A stretch of 64,000 nucleotides of DNA from Clostridium_AD estertheticum_D (lineage in GTDB: Bacteria > Bacillota > Clostridia > Clostridiales > Clostridiaceae): the NCBI RefSeq assembly GCF_018861295.1, contig NZ_JAHLDM010000024.1:22362-86361 (forward strand). Direction: 5' to 3'. The translations under genes and the position numbers were made by a program. Numbering within the stretch: the stretch's first letter is position 1; the number at the start of each line of letters is the position of its first letter. Below the pieces are notes generated by a model that worked only from the letters and a program-made list of their open reading frames with translations, was not told the DNA's origin and did no database searches. Shown piece by piece: positions 36,454-43,707 of the stretch.

Positions 36454-36884
36454 GTAGCGTTATCAAGTAATTTGGAGATACAAATATCTTCTTGAAATAA
36501 CCTTATGTATTAAGTAAATAGTGATTTGAGCGGTTAGGGAATGTAGTTATAACTGGCTTTGTGTCTTCATCCTCTGACAATCCTATAAGGATAACATCTA
36601 AATTCCAACTTTACCCGCATTGGCATATTTTAATTCCTCTTGCTTACCATATTGTTTTATTTATACACTTATTGGATTGATTGGGACATTTATTGCGTAT
36701 TTCATTCTTAAACGTAGAAAAAGAATTATTACATAATATTTATTTAAATAAGGAAGCTTTGACTTCCCTTAACTACTGAAATTTATAGAGATATAATTCG
36801 GGTAGTTTTTTTGTTGTGAAAAATGCAATTTCACGACAATATTTTAATGAATCAAAAATAGTGTAAAGGAAAAATTAATGTGAT
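36454..36884. other. Gap with remnant and hairpins
   Basis: Apart from the membrane-protein remnant, this gap holds an imperfect stem near 36772-36815 followed by T7 (terminator-like, plus strand) and a small GTGAAA/TTTCAC dyad just after it. No intact gene is seen. Confidence 0.4.
36620..36738 (+). pseudogene. Remnant of a small membrane protein
   Basis: One frame reads ILIPLAYHIVLF and, after a shift, another reads LIGLIGTFIAYFILKRRKR-IIT-stop. The same order (VIPLGYLFFALIGTFIGDFILKHRKK) occurs on the minus strand at 49961-50074. It is therefore the end of a short membrane-protein family, frameshifted here and with no start. Confidence 0.45.
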
Positions 36885-37332
36885 ATAATGGCTTGGAAAT
36901 TAGGAACAGAATCCTTAGATAAGGAACTACTAGAAATACAGAAAGATATATTTGACAAGGATAGTAGTGAATAGGTAATATCTGATAAAGTTAGCAGAAA
37001 AATTAAAGGGTTACGATAAAGTTAAGAATAATGACCAAATAAAAGCATTAGTAGATTTTTTAGAATATTTATTTTTAATTAAAGACCCAGAGATAGAAAA
37101 GCAATATGAAGAATATAAAAAAGAAAATGGAGGTGCATTTAAATTGAGTATAGACGAGATTAGAAGATTGCACTACAAGGAAGAAGGTAGGGAAGAAGGC
37201 AGGGAAGAGGGTAGGGAAGAAGGTGAAATTAAAAAAGCTATAGAAATAGCTAAGAAGCTTTTACGAAAAGGTGTATCTATCGATATAATTGTAGAGAGTA
37301 CTGATTTAACAATAGAAGAAGTAGTTAATTAG
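36885..37332 (+). pseudogene. C-terminal remnant of an Rpn/PDDEXK-family transposase-like nuclease
   Basis: Conceptual translation gives AWKLGTESLDKELLEIQ, an internal stop, then ALVDFLEYLFLIKDPEIEKQYEEYKKENGG. The open end (37144-37332) has MSIDEIRRLHYKEEG with GREE repeats. This is the characteristic tail of Rpn family recombination-promoting nucleases, including the Arg-Glu-rich repeat encoded by a 12-base tandem. The catalytic N-terminus is gone and the middle is interrupted by stops and frameshifts. Confidence 0.7.
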
Positions 37333-37412
37333 CTTGTTTAATAGCAAGGCGAAGATGGAGCATCAGATGTGTATTAAGAGTTAAAACTTATAAAATCGGG
37401 AAAGACAAAAAG

Positions 37413-37450
37413 AATCCGGTAATCATAATATTTTTATGATTTACCGGATT
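37413..37450. terminator. Bidirectional terminator
   Basis: The stem AATCCGGTAATCATA (37413-37427) with TATGATTTACCGGATT (37435-37450, one bulged base) is followed by T5 on the plus strand and A/T-rich sequence on the other. It lies between the Rpn remnant and the convergent DUF2922 gene. Confidence 0.8.
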
Positions 37451-37482
37451 TTTTATGGTTTTTGGAATTACATTACTGTTAT

Positions 37483-37716
37483 TTAAGCTACTTTAATAGT
37501 ATTTGTATCAGTAGTAACTATTTTAGCATCTTTCTTGCCAGTTAAGTCACCACTAGTTGATAGAAAAATGTTTTTTGCGATAACTAAATCCATAAGAGCA
37601 TTTACCTCAGCTTCTGTTATAGTAGGTCCCTTATCATCAGCTTTAATGTTATCTACACTTAGCGTAAAATATTTACCCTCAATAGTAGTTAAAAATCTCA
37701 TAACTAATTTATTCAT
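37483..37716 (-). CDS. DUF2922-family small protein
   Basis: A 77-residue protein matching the DUF2922 pattern: KLVMRFLTTIEGKYFTLSVDNIKADD, then MDLVIAKNIFLSTSGDL and a closing Thr-rich strand. Function is unknown. In clostridia such genes are found next to DUF1659 and a small sigma-like factor, as here. It starts behind AAGGAGGAAA, 64 bases after the DUF1659 gene. Confidence 0.8.
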   Translation of the reverse strand: MNKLVMRFLTTIEGKYFTLSVDNIKADDKGPTITEAEVNALMDLVIAKNIFLSTSGDLTGKKDAKIVTTDTNTIKVA

Positions 37717-37779
37717 ATAATTTTTCCTCCTTTAAATTGTTGAATTTTGGTTTTTAGATTTTAAGCTTCTTATTTAAAC

Positions 37780-38007
37780 TTACTTTTCTGTAACTAAGCT
37801 ATACTGATCTTGTCTATCGATCCCAACCAATGGATAAGTTTTGATCTTAGAGATAGCTTGTCCTACTGCGAAAATGTCAGCATCCACTGCATTAACTTTT
37901 ACATTACCTAGGCTTTTTGTTGCAAATTCATCTTTGCCATTGATGTCTATACCTGTTTTCATTGTAAGTTTTAAAATACTTGATACCTTTGTTGATATAA
38001 CTGCCAT
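37780..38007 (-). CDS. DUF1659-family small protein
   Basis: A 75-residue protein resembling DUF1659: LKLTMKTGIDINGKDEFATKSLGNV followed by ADADIFAVGQAISKI-like and a DQYSLVTE end. Function is unknown; it is predicted soluble and cytosolic. It is encoded between the sigma-like factor and DUF2922, an arrangement repeated in many clostridial genomes, suggesting that the sigma factor controls the pair (inference). It starts behind AAGGAGTG. Confidence 0.8.
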   Translation of the reverse strand: MAVISTKVSSILKLTMKTGIDINGKDEFATKSLGNVKVNAVDADIFAVGQAISKIKTYPLVGIDRQDQYSLVTEK

Positions 38008-38089
38008 GTTTAATCACTCCTTTTATTTTGTTTTCACTTAATATATATGATGTTTGTCTTATTTGTGCGGAGTTTTAAAAAATATATAT

Positions 38090-38623
38090 CTACATAATTG
38101 CCTTTAATTTTTCTAGGGCTTTTTTCTTAATCCTTGAATACTTATAATAACTTTTATCAGAAGTAGCTGATATTTCTGTTAGAGAGTGTCCCATAATATA
38201 AAATCTCTCTAATATATAACGTTCAAAAGGTTCAAGGGTATTAAGGGCAACATACAATTTTTCAACCTCATCATATGCAATTACTTCATCCTCTAAGGTA
38301 AATTCATAATGCTCCTCTGCATCAAAATCTATCATATTAATGCTAGGGACTTCGCGAAAATGTTTTATTTCTCCTTTTAAAAGAGCTTTAAGGTTCATTT
38401 TTATAGCATTAATGCAATACCCGTTAAAGCTGTTGCTGCCTAGTTTATATAATGATATAGCTTTTATTACTGACAAATACCCGTGTTGAATTAGGTCTTC
38501 AGTGGTATAGCCTGGAATATGATATTTTGATGATTCTTTGAATATAAGGTATTTGAACTTTCCAATTATAAGTTCTGTAGCTTCGCTGTCACCGTTTTTA
38601 GCCTTTTCAACTAGTTTTTCCAT
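38090..38623 (-). CDS. Sigma-70-like factor (small, region 2 + region 4)
   Basis: A 177-residue protein with region 2 at about 15-80 (IIGKFKYLIFKES, then YTTEDLIQHGYLSVIKAISLY, SFNGYCINAIKMNL). A region 4 helix-turn-helix spans about 128-172 (LNTLEPFERYILERFYIMGHSLTEISATSDKSYYKYSRIKKKALEKL). It has no region 3 and no ECF anti-sigma partner beside it. It likely directs transcription of a small regulon, perhaps the DUF1659/DUF2922 genes just downstream. A decayed paralogue sits at 51842-52345. Confidence 0.82.
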   Translation of the reverse strand: MEKLVEKAKNGDSEATELIIGKFKYLIFKESSKYHIPGYTTEDLIQHGYLSVIKAISLYKLGSNSFNGYCINAIKMNLKALLKGEIKHFREVPSINMIDFDAEEHYEFTLEDEVIAYDEVEKLYVALNTLEPFERYILERFYIMGHSLTEISATSDKSYYKYSRIKKKALEKLKAIM

Positions 38624-38679
38624 AATTAAAGCACCACCTTCTAATTTTTTATTTAAGGTTTACTAAATACAATAATTTA

Positions 38680-39729
38680 TTAAGCTAGACCAAGTAATTG
38701 TTTTTCTAAAAGATCAAAATCATATGTTCTCTGTTCGTAGTCACAAAAACTACCACTTTTCACAGAGTGCGATCCACTATTAATGCTGCTACTACTCTTA
38801 TTACTATTCCATTTTTTCTGATATGTAACAACCTCCTTAGCAGTTTTTATGCCTTCGCTTATCCAGCTATTGATAACTTTAGAGATATATTTGATGTTTT
38901 TTGCATTATAATTAACGGCCTCTATTATAGCCATAATTATGACTTCATCACTTACGTGTTTTGTAAAATCTAATATTTTTTCATACACTAGTGGTGTGAT
39001 AGCATGTATATTTTCTTCAAATATTTTAATTACACTTTTTATACCGACCGCCGTAGCAGCAGGTTTTTCTGATTTAGTTACTAACGATTCTTTACTTGTC
39101 GCCTCTACTTCTTCTACTTCTTCTTTATTTATTATTCTTTGCTCTTTATTTATTACTACTTCTTCTTTACTTCTTATTCTATTACTTGGCATATGCTTGG
39201 TAGCCCCTACTAAGGGGGTATCAAGGGGCTTAATAATTATGTTATTACTTTGATCCTCCGAATGTTCTTGCTCCATAGGACTTAGATCATTTATATCAGT
39301 CGGTATAACGTTTACAAGAAAGCCTTTGAAAATGTTATTTACATCTAAGCCGGCAGCTTCATATTTTTCATATAATATTTTAAGTAATACTTTACTTTTG
39401 ATCTTCTGTACTTCCTTTTTTATACACGCAAGGACGTTGGAATTATTTGGAACATTGTATTTAATCCAATTTAATACCATAATCTCATTAGTGTCCGCGC
39501 TATATAAAATCTTTTTATAATCACAAAATTTTTTAAGCAGTTCAGCCACAAGCACTTTGTCACATCCTGTTTCTAGTGAAATAAGCCTAGGGGATAGCTC
39601 GTATATCCCGCACTGCGTAGATTTTGTATTCGTTAGAAGATATAGATAAAAAAGTTTTTCCTGTGAATCTAGTTCAAGTACAAAAGTATCACTCCAAAAT
39701 TCCGTATAAATCTGTCTATATTTAGCCAT
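38680..39729 (-). CDS. DnaD-like phage/ICE replication protein
   Basis: A 349-residue protein. Residues ~1-125 form a phage replisome-organiser-type winged helix (YRQIYTEFWSDTFVLELDSQEKLFYLYLLTNTKSTQCGIYEL). A charged linker follows (~170-225, Glu/Lys-rich), then a DnaD/DnaB_2 domain at about 230-310 (IKIFEENIHAITPLVYEKI, YISKVINSWISEGIKTAKEV). Such proteins load helicase at phage or plasmid origins. With the HTH genes upstream it points to a vestigial mobile element; no integrase, portal or relaxase is seen nearby. Confidence 0.8.
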   Translation of the reverse strand: MAKYRQIYTEFWSDTFVLELDSQEKLFYLYLLTNTKSTQCGIYELSPRLISLETGCDKVLVAELLKKFCDYKKILYSADTNEIMVLNWIKYNVPNNSNVLACIKKEVQKIKSKVLLKILYEKYEAAGLDVNNIFKGFLVNVIPTDINDLSPMEQEHSEDQSNNIIIKPLDTPLVGATKHMPSNRIRSKEEVVINKEQRIINKEEVEEVEATSKESLVTKSEKPAATAVGIKSVIKIFEENIHAITPLVYEKILDFTKHVSDEVIIMAIIEAVNYNAKNIKYISKVINSWISEGIKTAKEVVTYQKKWNSNKSSSSINSGSHSVKSGSFCDYEQRTYDFDLLEKQLLGLA

Positions 39730-39815
39730 TATTATTCCCCCTATGATTCTAATTTTAACAGCTCTACCAACTCAATTTTCTAATCTCAGAGTTGAATTTT
39801 ATCTGTTTTTGTTTA

Positions 39816-40064
39816 CTACACTTTTGCTATCTTATTAACTACAGTTAATGGTTTAAGTAAAAAAATATATTCTCTATAATCTAACTGATTATCTGTACAC
39901 CACTTAATTATCCCATTAAAAAACTTAATACCTGGAGTATTATCCTTAGCAAGAACTCTATACACATGTGCTACATCTACTCCTATAGCCCTAGAAAGCT
40001 TTGTATAACTACTATTAAATCGTTCATCCATTAAATTTTTTAATGCAAATTTATTTAACCCCAT
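39816..40064 (-). CDS. Small HTH protein, phage-repressor-like
   Basis: An 82-residue protein with a helix-turn-helix (SSYTKLSRAIGVDVAHVYRVLAKDNTPG) similar in layout to XRE/Cro proteins. It is divergent from a second HTH gene at 40265, the classic cI/cro-like arrangement, and upstream of the DnaD-like gene, which it may control. It starts behind AGGAGGGGAAG. The family cannot be named firmly. Confidence 0.6.
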   Translation of the reverse strand: MGLNKFALKNLMDERFNSSYTKLSRAIGVDVAHVYRVLAKDNTPGIKFFNGIIKWCTDNQLDYREYIFLLKPLTVVNKIAKV

Positions 40065-40119
40065 ATAAATCTTCCCCTCCTAATTTAATTGTATTTTTTA
40101 TATTGAATCCCATTGTTTA

Positions 40120-40242
40120 CATTTAATTACATTATCTGTAATTAATATATCATGTATAGCATATATTTACAATACTATTTTTACAATAATTATATTTATT
40201 TTCCATTTTATATTGACTATAAACAATGAAAAATGATATAAT
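40120..40242. promoter_or_regulatory. Divergent promoter/operator region of the HTH gene pair
   Basis: On the plus strand, TTGACT (40213-40218), 18 bases and TATAAT (40237-40242) form a near-consensus promoter for the 40265 gene. On the minus strand a TTGTAA/17/TATATT pair is visible. The dyad TTACATTATCTGTAA (about 40130-40144) and several TTTACA half-sites lie between, plausible operators for one or both HTH proteins. Confidence 0.55.
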
Positions 40243-40264
40243 ATTTAACGAAGGAGGTGATTAA

Positions 40265-40921
40265 ATGACTGACTACAGCAAATTTGATCTAGTTACATTT
40301 GCTATATTATTAGAAAAAGCTAAAGGTGATCGCTCAATTAACCAATATGCAAATACAATAAATATAAGTGCAGCTCATATCTCAAGATTACTTCGAAAGT
40401 TAGTAAAATCACCTCCGTCGCCGGATACAATTAGTAAATTTGCTAGTGGTGCATGCAACGGAGTTACATATAATGATTTAATGCTAGCAGCTGGACACAT
40501 AGATGATAAAACAGAAGGGATCTCTACAGAAAAAAAACAGACCCAAACTGTAGAAAAAGAAAAGAATTTTTTTAAGGTTATTCTATCCGATTTATACACC
40601 CGTGATTTTGAATGGAGTTTAAATAAAACCATTAATGGACCTGCTAATTTAATGCTTGAAATTACTAACTGGGAGTATTCTAACTGGTATATTCTAATTA
40701 AACCTTATGTTACCTCCCAAACAATTTATAATATTTATGGACAAATAGCTTGTATTGATCTTACCCCAGTTACAAAAATATCTGTAGCTGTTGGAAGTAA
40801 AAATGAATTTGACCTTTTCTTTAGTAATCCACCTAAATCTTTAAGAGCAAATCTTTATGTTATGCTAATAGATTTAAACAATGGAAACATATCTAAGGAG
40901 AAAAAGCTATGCCAGTATTAA
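40265..40921 (+). CDS. HTH-domain regulator, phage-like
   Basis: A 218-residue protein with an N-terminal helix-turn-helix (GDRSINQYANTINISAAHISRLLRKL, followed by PPSPDTISKFA). The C-terminal ~110-residue domain has no Ser-Lys peptidase motif, so it is not a LexA/cI-type cleavable repressor. It reads like a predicted beta-rich domain (MLEITNWEYSNWYILIKPYV). It starts behind AAGGAGGTG downstream of a near-consensus promoter and is divergent from the 39816 gene. The effector is unknown. Confidence 0.65.
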   Translation: MTDYSKFDLVTFAILLEKAKGDRSINQYANTINISAAHISRLLRKLVKSPPSPDTISKFASGACNGVTYNDLMLAAGHIDDKTEGISTEKKQTQTVEKEKNFFKVILSDLYTRDFEWSLNKTINGPANLMLEITNWEYSNWYILIKPYVTSQTIYNIYGQIACIDLTPVTKISVAVGSKNEFDLFFSNPPKSLRANLYVMLIDLNNGNISKEKKLCQY

Positions 40922-40973
40922 CTAGTCATAGCTTTTTATCTATCCACATCTCGCGACTCTCCATGTTATCTTC

Positions 40974-41243
40974 TTAAAATCCTGAAACTAAACTATGCCA
41001 CTCATCTATAATGACTATATCCTCTATATCATTCACCGATATTTCCCTGTTAGTTTTATTTCTGCATATTATCTTATGGAGTTCAGCATCATAATTTTCT
41101 TGTCTATCTTTAGTTATTTTAGATAAATACACATTATCAAAAGATACAACTAGCCTTTTTCCAATTAAGTTATTATGTGATGTGACAATTTGCTCCTTTA
41201 ACCCATCAATGAACCCTTCGTAATTGTTTTGTGTATATTCCAC
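40974..41243 (-). CDS. Hypothetical protein, 89 residues
   Basis: Unrecognised. It reads MEYTQNNYEGFIDGLKEQIV, an LIGKRLVVSFDNVYLSKI segment and a C-terminal ISVNDIEDIVIIDEWHSLVSGF. It is soluble and acidic, with no membrane segment. It is convergent with the HTH gene at 40265, only 53 bases away, and has only a weak ribosome site, so its reality is uncertain. Confidence 0.4.
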   Translation of the reverse strand: MEYTQNNYEGFIDGLKEQIVTSHNNLIGKRLVVSFDNVYLSKITKDRQENYDAELHKIICRNKTNREISVNDIEDIVIIDEWHSLVSGF

Positions 41244-41294
41244 GTAAGAGCTTGCCTTATCTCTTTTAATAAACTTAGCCTTAACGACAAAAAA

Positions 41295-41330
41295 GCTACT
41301 GAAATATATAAAAATATATACCTCAATAGT
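41295..41330 (-). terminator. Terminator-like hairpin after the J/TPR/SEC-C gene
   Basis: An imperfect stem (GCTACTGAAATATATA with TATATACCTCAATAGT) is followed on the minus strand by T6 and GTCGTT. A close relative of this element occurs at 29528-29562. Confidence 0.55.
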
Positions 41331-41388
41331 TCCTATACTTTACTCTCACTAAAACTTGGTTACTTTATCTATACTCTGATAAAAGTCA

Positions 41389-42756
41389 TTATTTCCCACA
41401 ACATTTCTTATATTTCTTACCGCTTCCACAAGGACAAAGATCATTTCTACCAATTTTAGGTTCCTCTCGTACTTCAGGTTCCTGTGACTCATAATCTTTC
41501 GGGCTCTCTTCGTTTTCTTCACTATCATCTTCATCAAAAAATCTGTTTATTATATGTTTATAATTAGCCAAGTGTTTTTTATACTCCACTTGCATCTTTT
41601 TTCTTTCAATGTTATTAGTTAACTTATTAAAGAACTCTACCTTTAAAGCGTATAAATCTGGATAATCCTTTTCTAGTTTTTTAATAGAAGTTTTATAGAT
41701 ATCATAATTATATAATACTGTATACTCCTGAAAATAACTCATTGCTTCTTTTTCTTCTTCATCGTGCATTCCTAATTCATTATTTGGAAGTACATCGAAG
41801 GCAATAAGAGAAACAATCTCATGGTTTATTTTTTTATTTGCTTCCAGTTTATGAAAATCATCTATATGTATCATATAGGTTTCAATTTCATTTTTAATCC
41901 GTAATACATCTTTATCTTCTGGTAAAATCTTTGCTGCCTTCTCTATTATATTTTTAGCATCTTCCATTTTTTCCATTTGCATTAAATAAGATGCTAGTTC
42001 AGATAATGTTGAGGTTATATTCTCTTTTATTTCATCATTATTTATTGCAATCTCTGCCAACTTATCTATAGGTTTATGTATTGAGGAAAACATTTCAAAG
42101 TTCATATCAATCGTTATTAGCTCTAGATATATTATTGTATTATCCTTTATATCAGTGACTACCTCTAAGGCCTTTTCTAAAACATTTCTAGCATTCAGAT
42201 ATTCATTACTTTCTACATAAGCTTCACTTAAGCCAAGCCACAAGGAAATATTGTCACTATCAAGTTCTATTGCCTTATTGTAGGCTAAAATAGCCTTTTT
42301 ATGCCAACCTCTGTTTAAATAAGCATTAGCTAAATATCCTGCAAATGCTGAGTTTTCCGGTTCCTCCAAAGTTAATTCTTCATATACTGTCAAAGCTTTA
42401 CCACTGTTACTATTTTTTAAATAGACTTCTGCTAGCAATACTTTTACTATTAGCGATTTTGAATCTTCTTTCTGCATCTCTTGAAGAATTTTAATTGCTT
42501 TGTTTAATTTCTCTTCTTCCATATAGGTTCTTGCTAAGCTATAATTTTCTTTCACATCAGAATCTAAATTATTTATTGCATCATACTGCTTTCTAGTTTT
42601 TTCGTTACTTAAAATTTCATAAGCTTTTCTAATATTCATAAATTCAACTTCAAATCTATCTGGTGGATATTTCCTTACGCTCTTAAAGTAAGCCCTTTTT
42701 ATATCTTCTTTTGAAGCCAGCGCGGTTAGTTCTAATATTTCATAATAATCTTTCAT
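41389..42756 (-). CDS. J-like domain/TPR/SEC-C protein
   Basis: A 455-residue protein. The N-terminal ~60 residues look like a J domain (DYYEILELTALASKEDIKRAYFKSVRKY, then AYEILSNEKTRKQYDAI). The HPD tripeptide is replaced by PPD, so Hsp70 stimulation is doubtful. TPR-type helical repeats follow at about 70-215 (ENSAFAGYLANAYLNRGWHKKAILAYNKAIELD). The C-terminus is a SEC-C zinc motif (RNDLCPCGSGKKYKKCC). It may be a scaffold or chaperone cofactor. A truncated duplicate lies at 52.7-53.2 kb. Confidence 0.85.
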   Translation of the reverse strand: MKDYYEILELTALASKEDIKRAYFKSVRKYPPDRFEVEFMNIRKAYEILSNEKTRKQYDAINNLDSDVKENYSLARTYMEEEKLNKAIKILQEMQKEDSKSLIVKVLLAEVYLKNSNSGKALTVYEELTLEEPENSAFAGYLANAYLNRGWHKKAILAYNKAIELDSDNISLWLGLSEAYVESNEYLNARNVLEKALEVVTDIKDNTIIYLELITIDMNFEMFSSIHKPIDKLAEIAINNDEIKENITSTLSELASYLMQMEKMEDAKNIIEKAAKILPEDKDVLRIKNEIETYMIHIDDFHKLEANKKINHEIVSLIAFDVLPNNELGMHDEEEKEAMSYFQEYTVLYNYDIYKTSIKKLEKDYPDLYALKVEFFNKLTNNIERKKMQVEYKKHLANYKHIINRFFDEDDSEENEESPKDYESQEPEVREEPKIGRNDLCPCGSGKKYKKCCGK

Positions 42757-43068
42757 TTATATCACCTTTTCTCTCTATTCTTTAGTATATTTTAAATATT
42801 TTTCTAAAGTTATCCGCATTTTCTATTTTAGCATTTCATACTCATCTAAAATATCTTACCAAGTATTATCGACTATAATTATATAACAAACCTAATTAGC
42901 CACGCAACCCTAATATGAATATACTTCAGTAACTCCTAACTAAAAGCTTTTGAGCTTGCAATCAGTGAAAATAAACTTGGAGCTTTTAGTTTCTAATATA
43001 TTAAAAATTGACTAAATATTATATTCAAAATATAATGTATATATATTTCACAAAAGGAGGCAAAAAGT
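42757..43068. other. Intergenic region before the TetR gene
   Basis: A 312-base gap. The part next to the J-like gene (to about 42900) recurs at about 53080-53210. A dyad (CTAAAAGCTTTTGAGC ... GAGCTTTTAG) lies near 42940-42990. The TetR gene is preceded by TTCACAAAAGGAGG. No gene is seen. Confidence 0.4.
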
Positions 43069-43626
43069 ATGTCAGATATCACTAAACAAGCTTTAGCACA
43101 ATCATTAAAAAATTTAATGAATACTACTCCTTTAGCTAAAATTACAGTTAATAATATTGTTACAGTGTGTAATGTAAATCGTCGTACATTTTATTATCAC
43201 TTTCAAGATATATATGCACTTTTAGAATGGATTTTTAAAAATGAAGTTTCAAATGTAATGGAAGAAAATAAAACCTATAAGACATGGCAAGAGGGGTTTT
43301 TGAGAATATTTTATTATTTGAGTGCAAATCGCAAAATGGTGCTAAATACTTATAGCTCAATTGGTCGAGACAAATTAGAAACTCACTTATACAGTGCAGT
43401 GTACAAGCTAGTCTTAAATGTTGTAGATGAAATTACCTTAGGCAAAGAAGTTTCTGAAAAAAGAAAGGAATTTGTAGTAAATTTTTATAAGGTTGCTCTT
43501 GTTGGTTTATTACTTGAATGGATAAGAAAAAATATGATAGAAAATCCAGAGCAAATCATTGAGAATCTTAATAAAATAATAAGTGGAGATACCCATAAAG
43601 CTTTACTAGGAATCAAAATGCCTTAA
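43069..43626 (+). CDS. TetR/AcrR-family regulator
   Basis: A 185-residue regulator with a TetR N-terminal HTH (ALAQSLKNLMNTTPLAKITVNNIVTVCNVNRRTFYYHFQDIYALLEWIF), closest in style to the DhaS-like subgroup with a TetR_C_8-type C-terminal domain. It starts behind AAAGGAGG. It is convergent with the oleate hydratase gene; fatty-acid stress control of that gene is a plausible guess but rests on position only. Confidence 0.85.
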   Translation: MSDITKQALAQSLKNLMNTTPLAKITVNNIVTVCNVNRRTFYYHFQDIYALLEWIFKNEVSNVMEENKTYKTWQEGFLRIFYYLSANRKMVLNTYSSIGRDKLETHLYSAVYKLVLNVVDEITLGKEVSEKRKEFVVNFYKVALVGLLLEWIRKNMIENPEQIIENLNKIISGDTHKALLGIKMP

Positions 43627-43640
43627 TAGTATTATATATA

Positions 43641-43686
43641 AAAGCTATGAAATTAAGTTTTTAAACTCATATTTCATAGCTTTTTG
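43641..43686. terminator. Terminator between tetR and oleate hydratase
   Basis: The 13-bp stem AAAGCTATGAAAT (43641-43653) with ATTTCATAGCTTT (43671-43683) is followed by TTT on the plus strand and preceded by A-rich sequence, so it probably serves both convergent genes. Confidence 0.85.
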
Positions 43687-43707
43687 TTCTTAATATTTCA
43701 AATAAGC

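Noticed and set aside
37190..37225. Short GGTAGGGAAGAA-type tandem repeat considered as a CRISPR or minisatellite
   Set aside because: It simply encodes the REEG repeats typical of the Rpn-family tail; there are no spacers.
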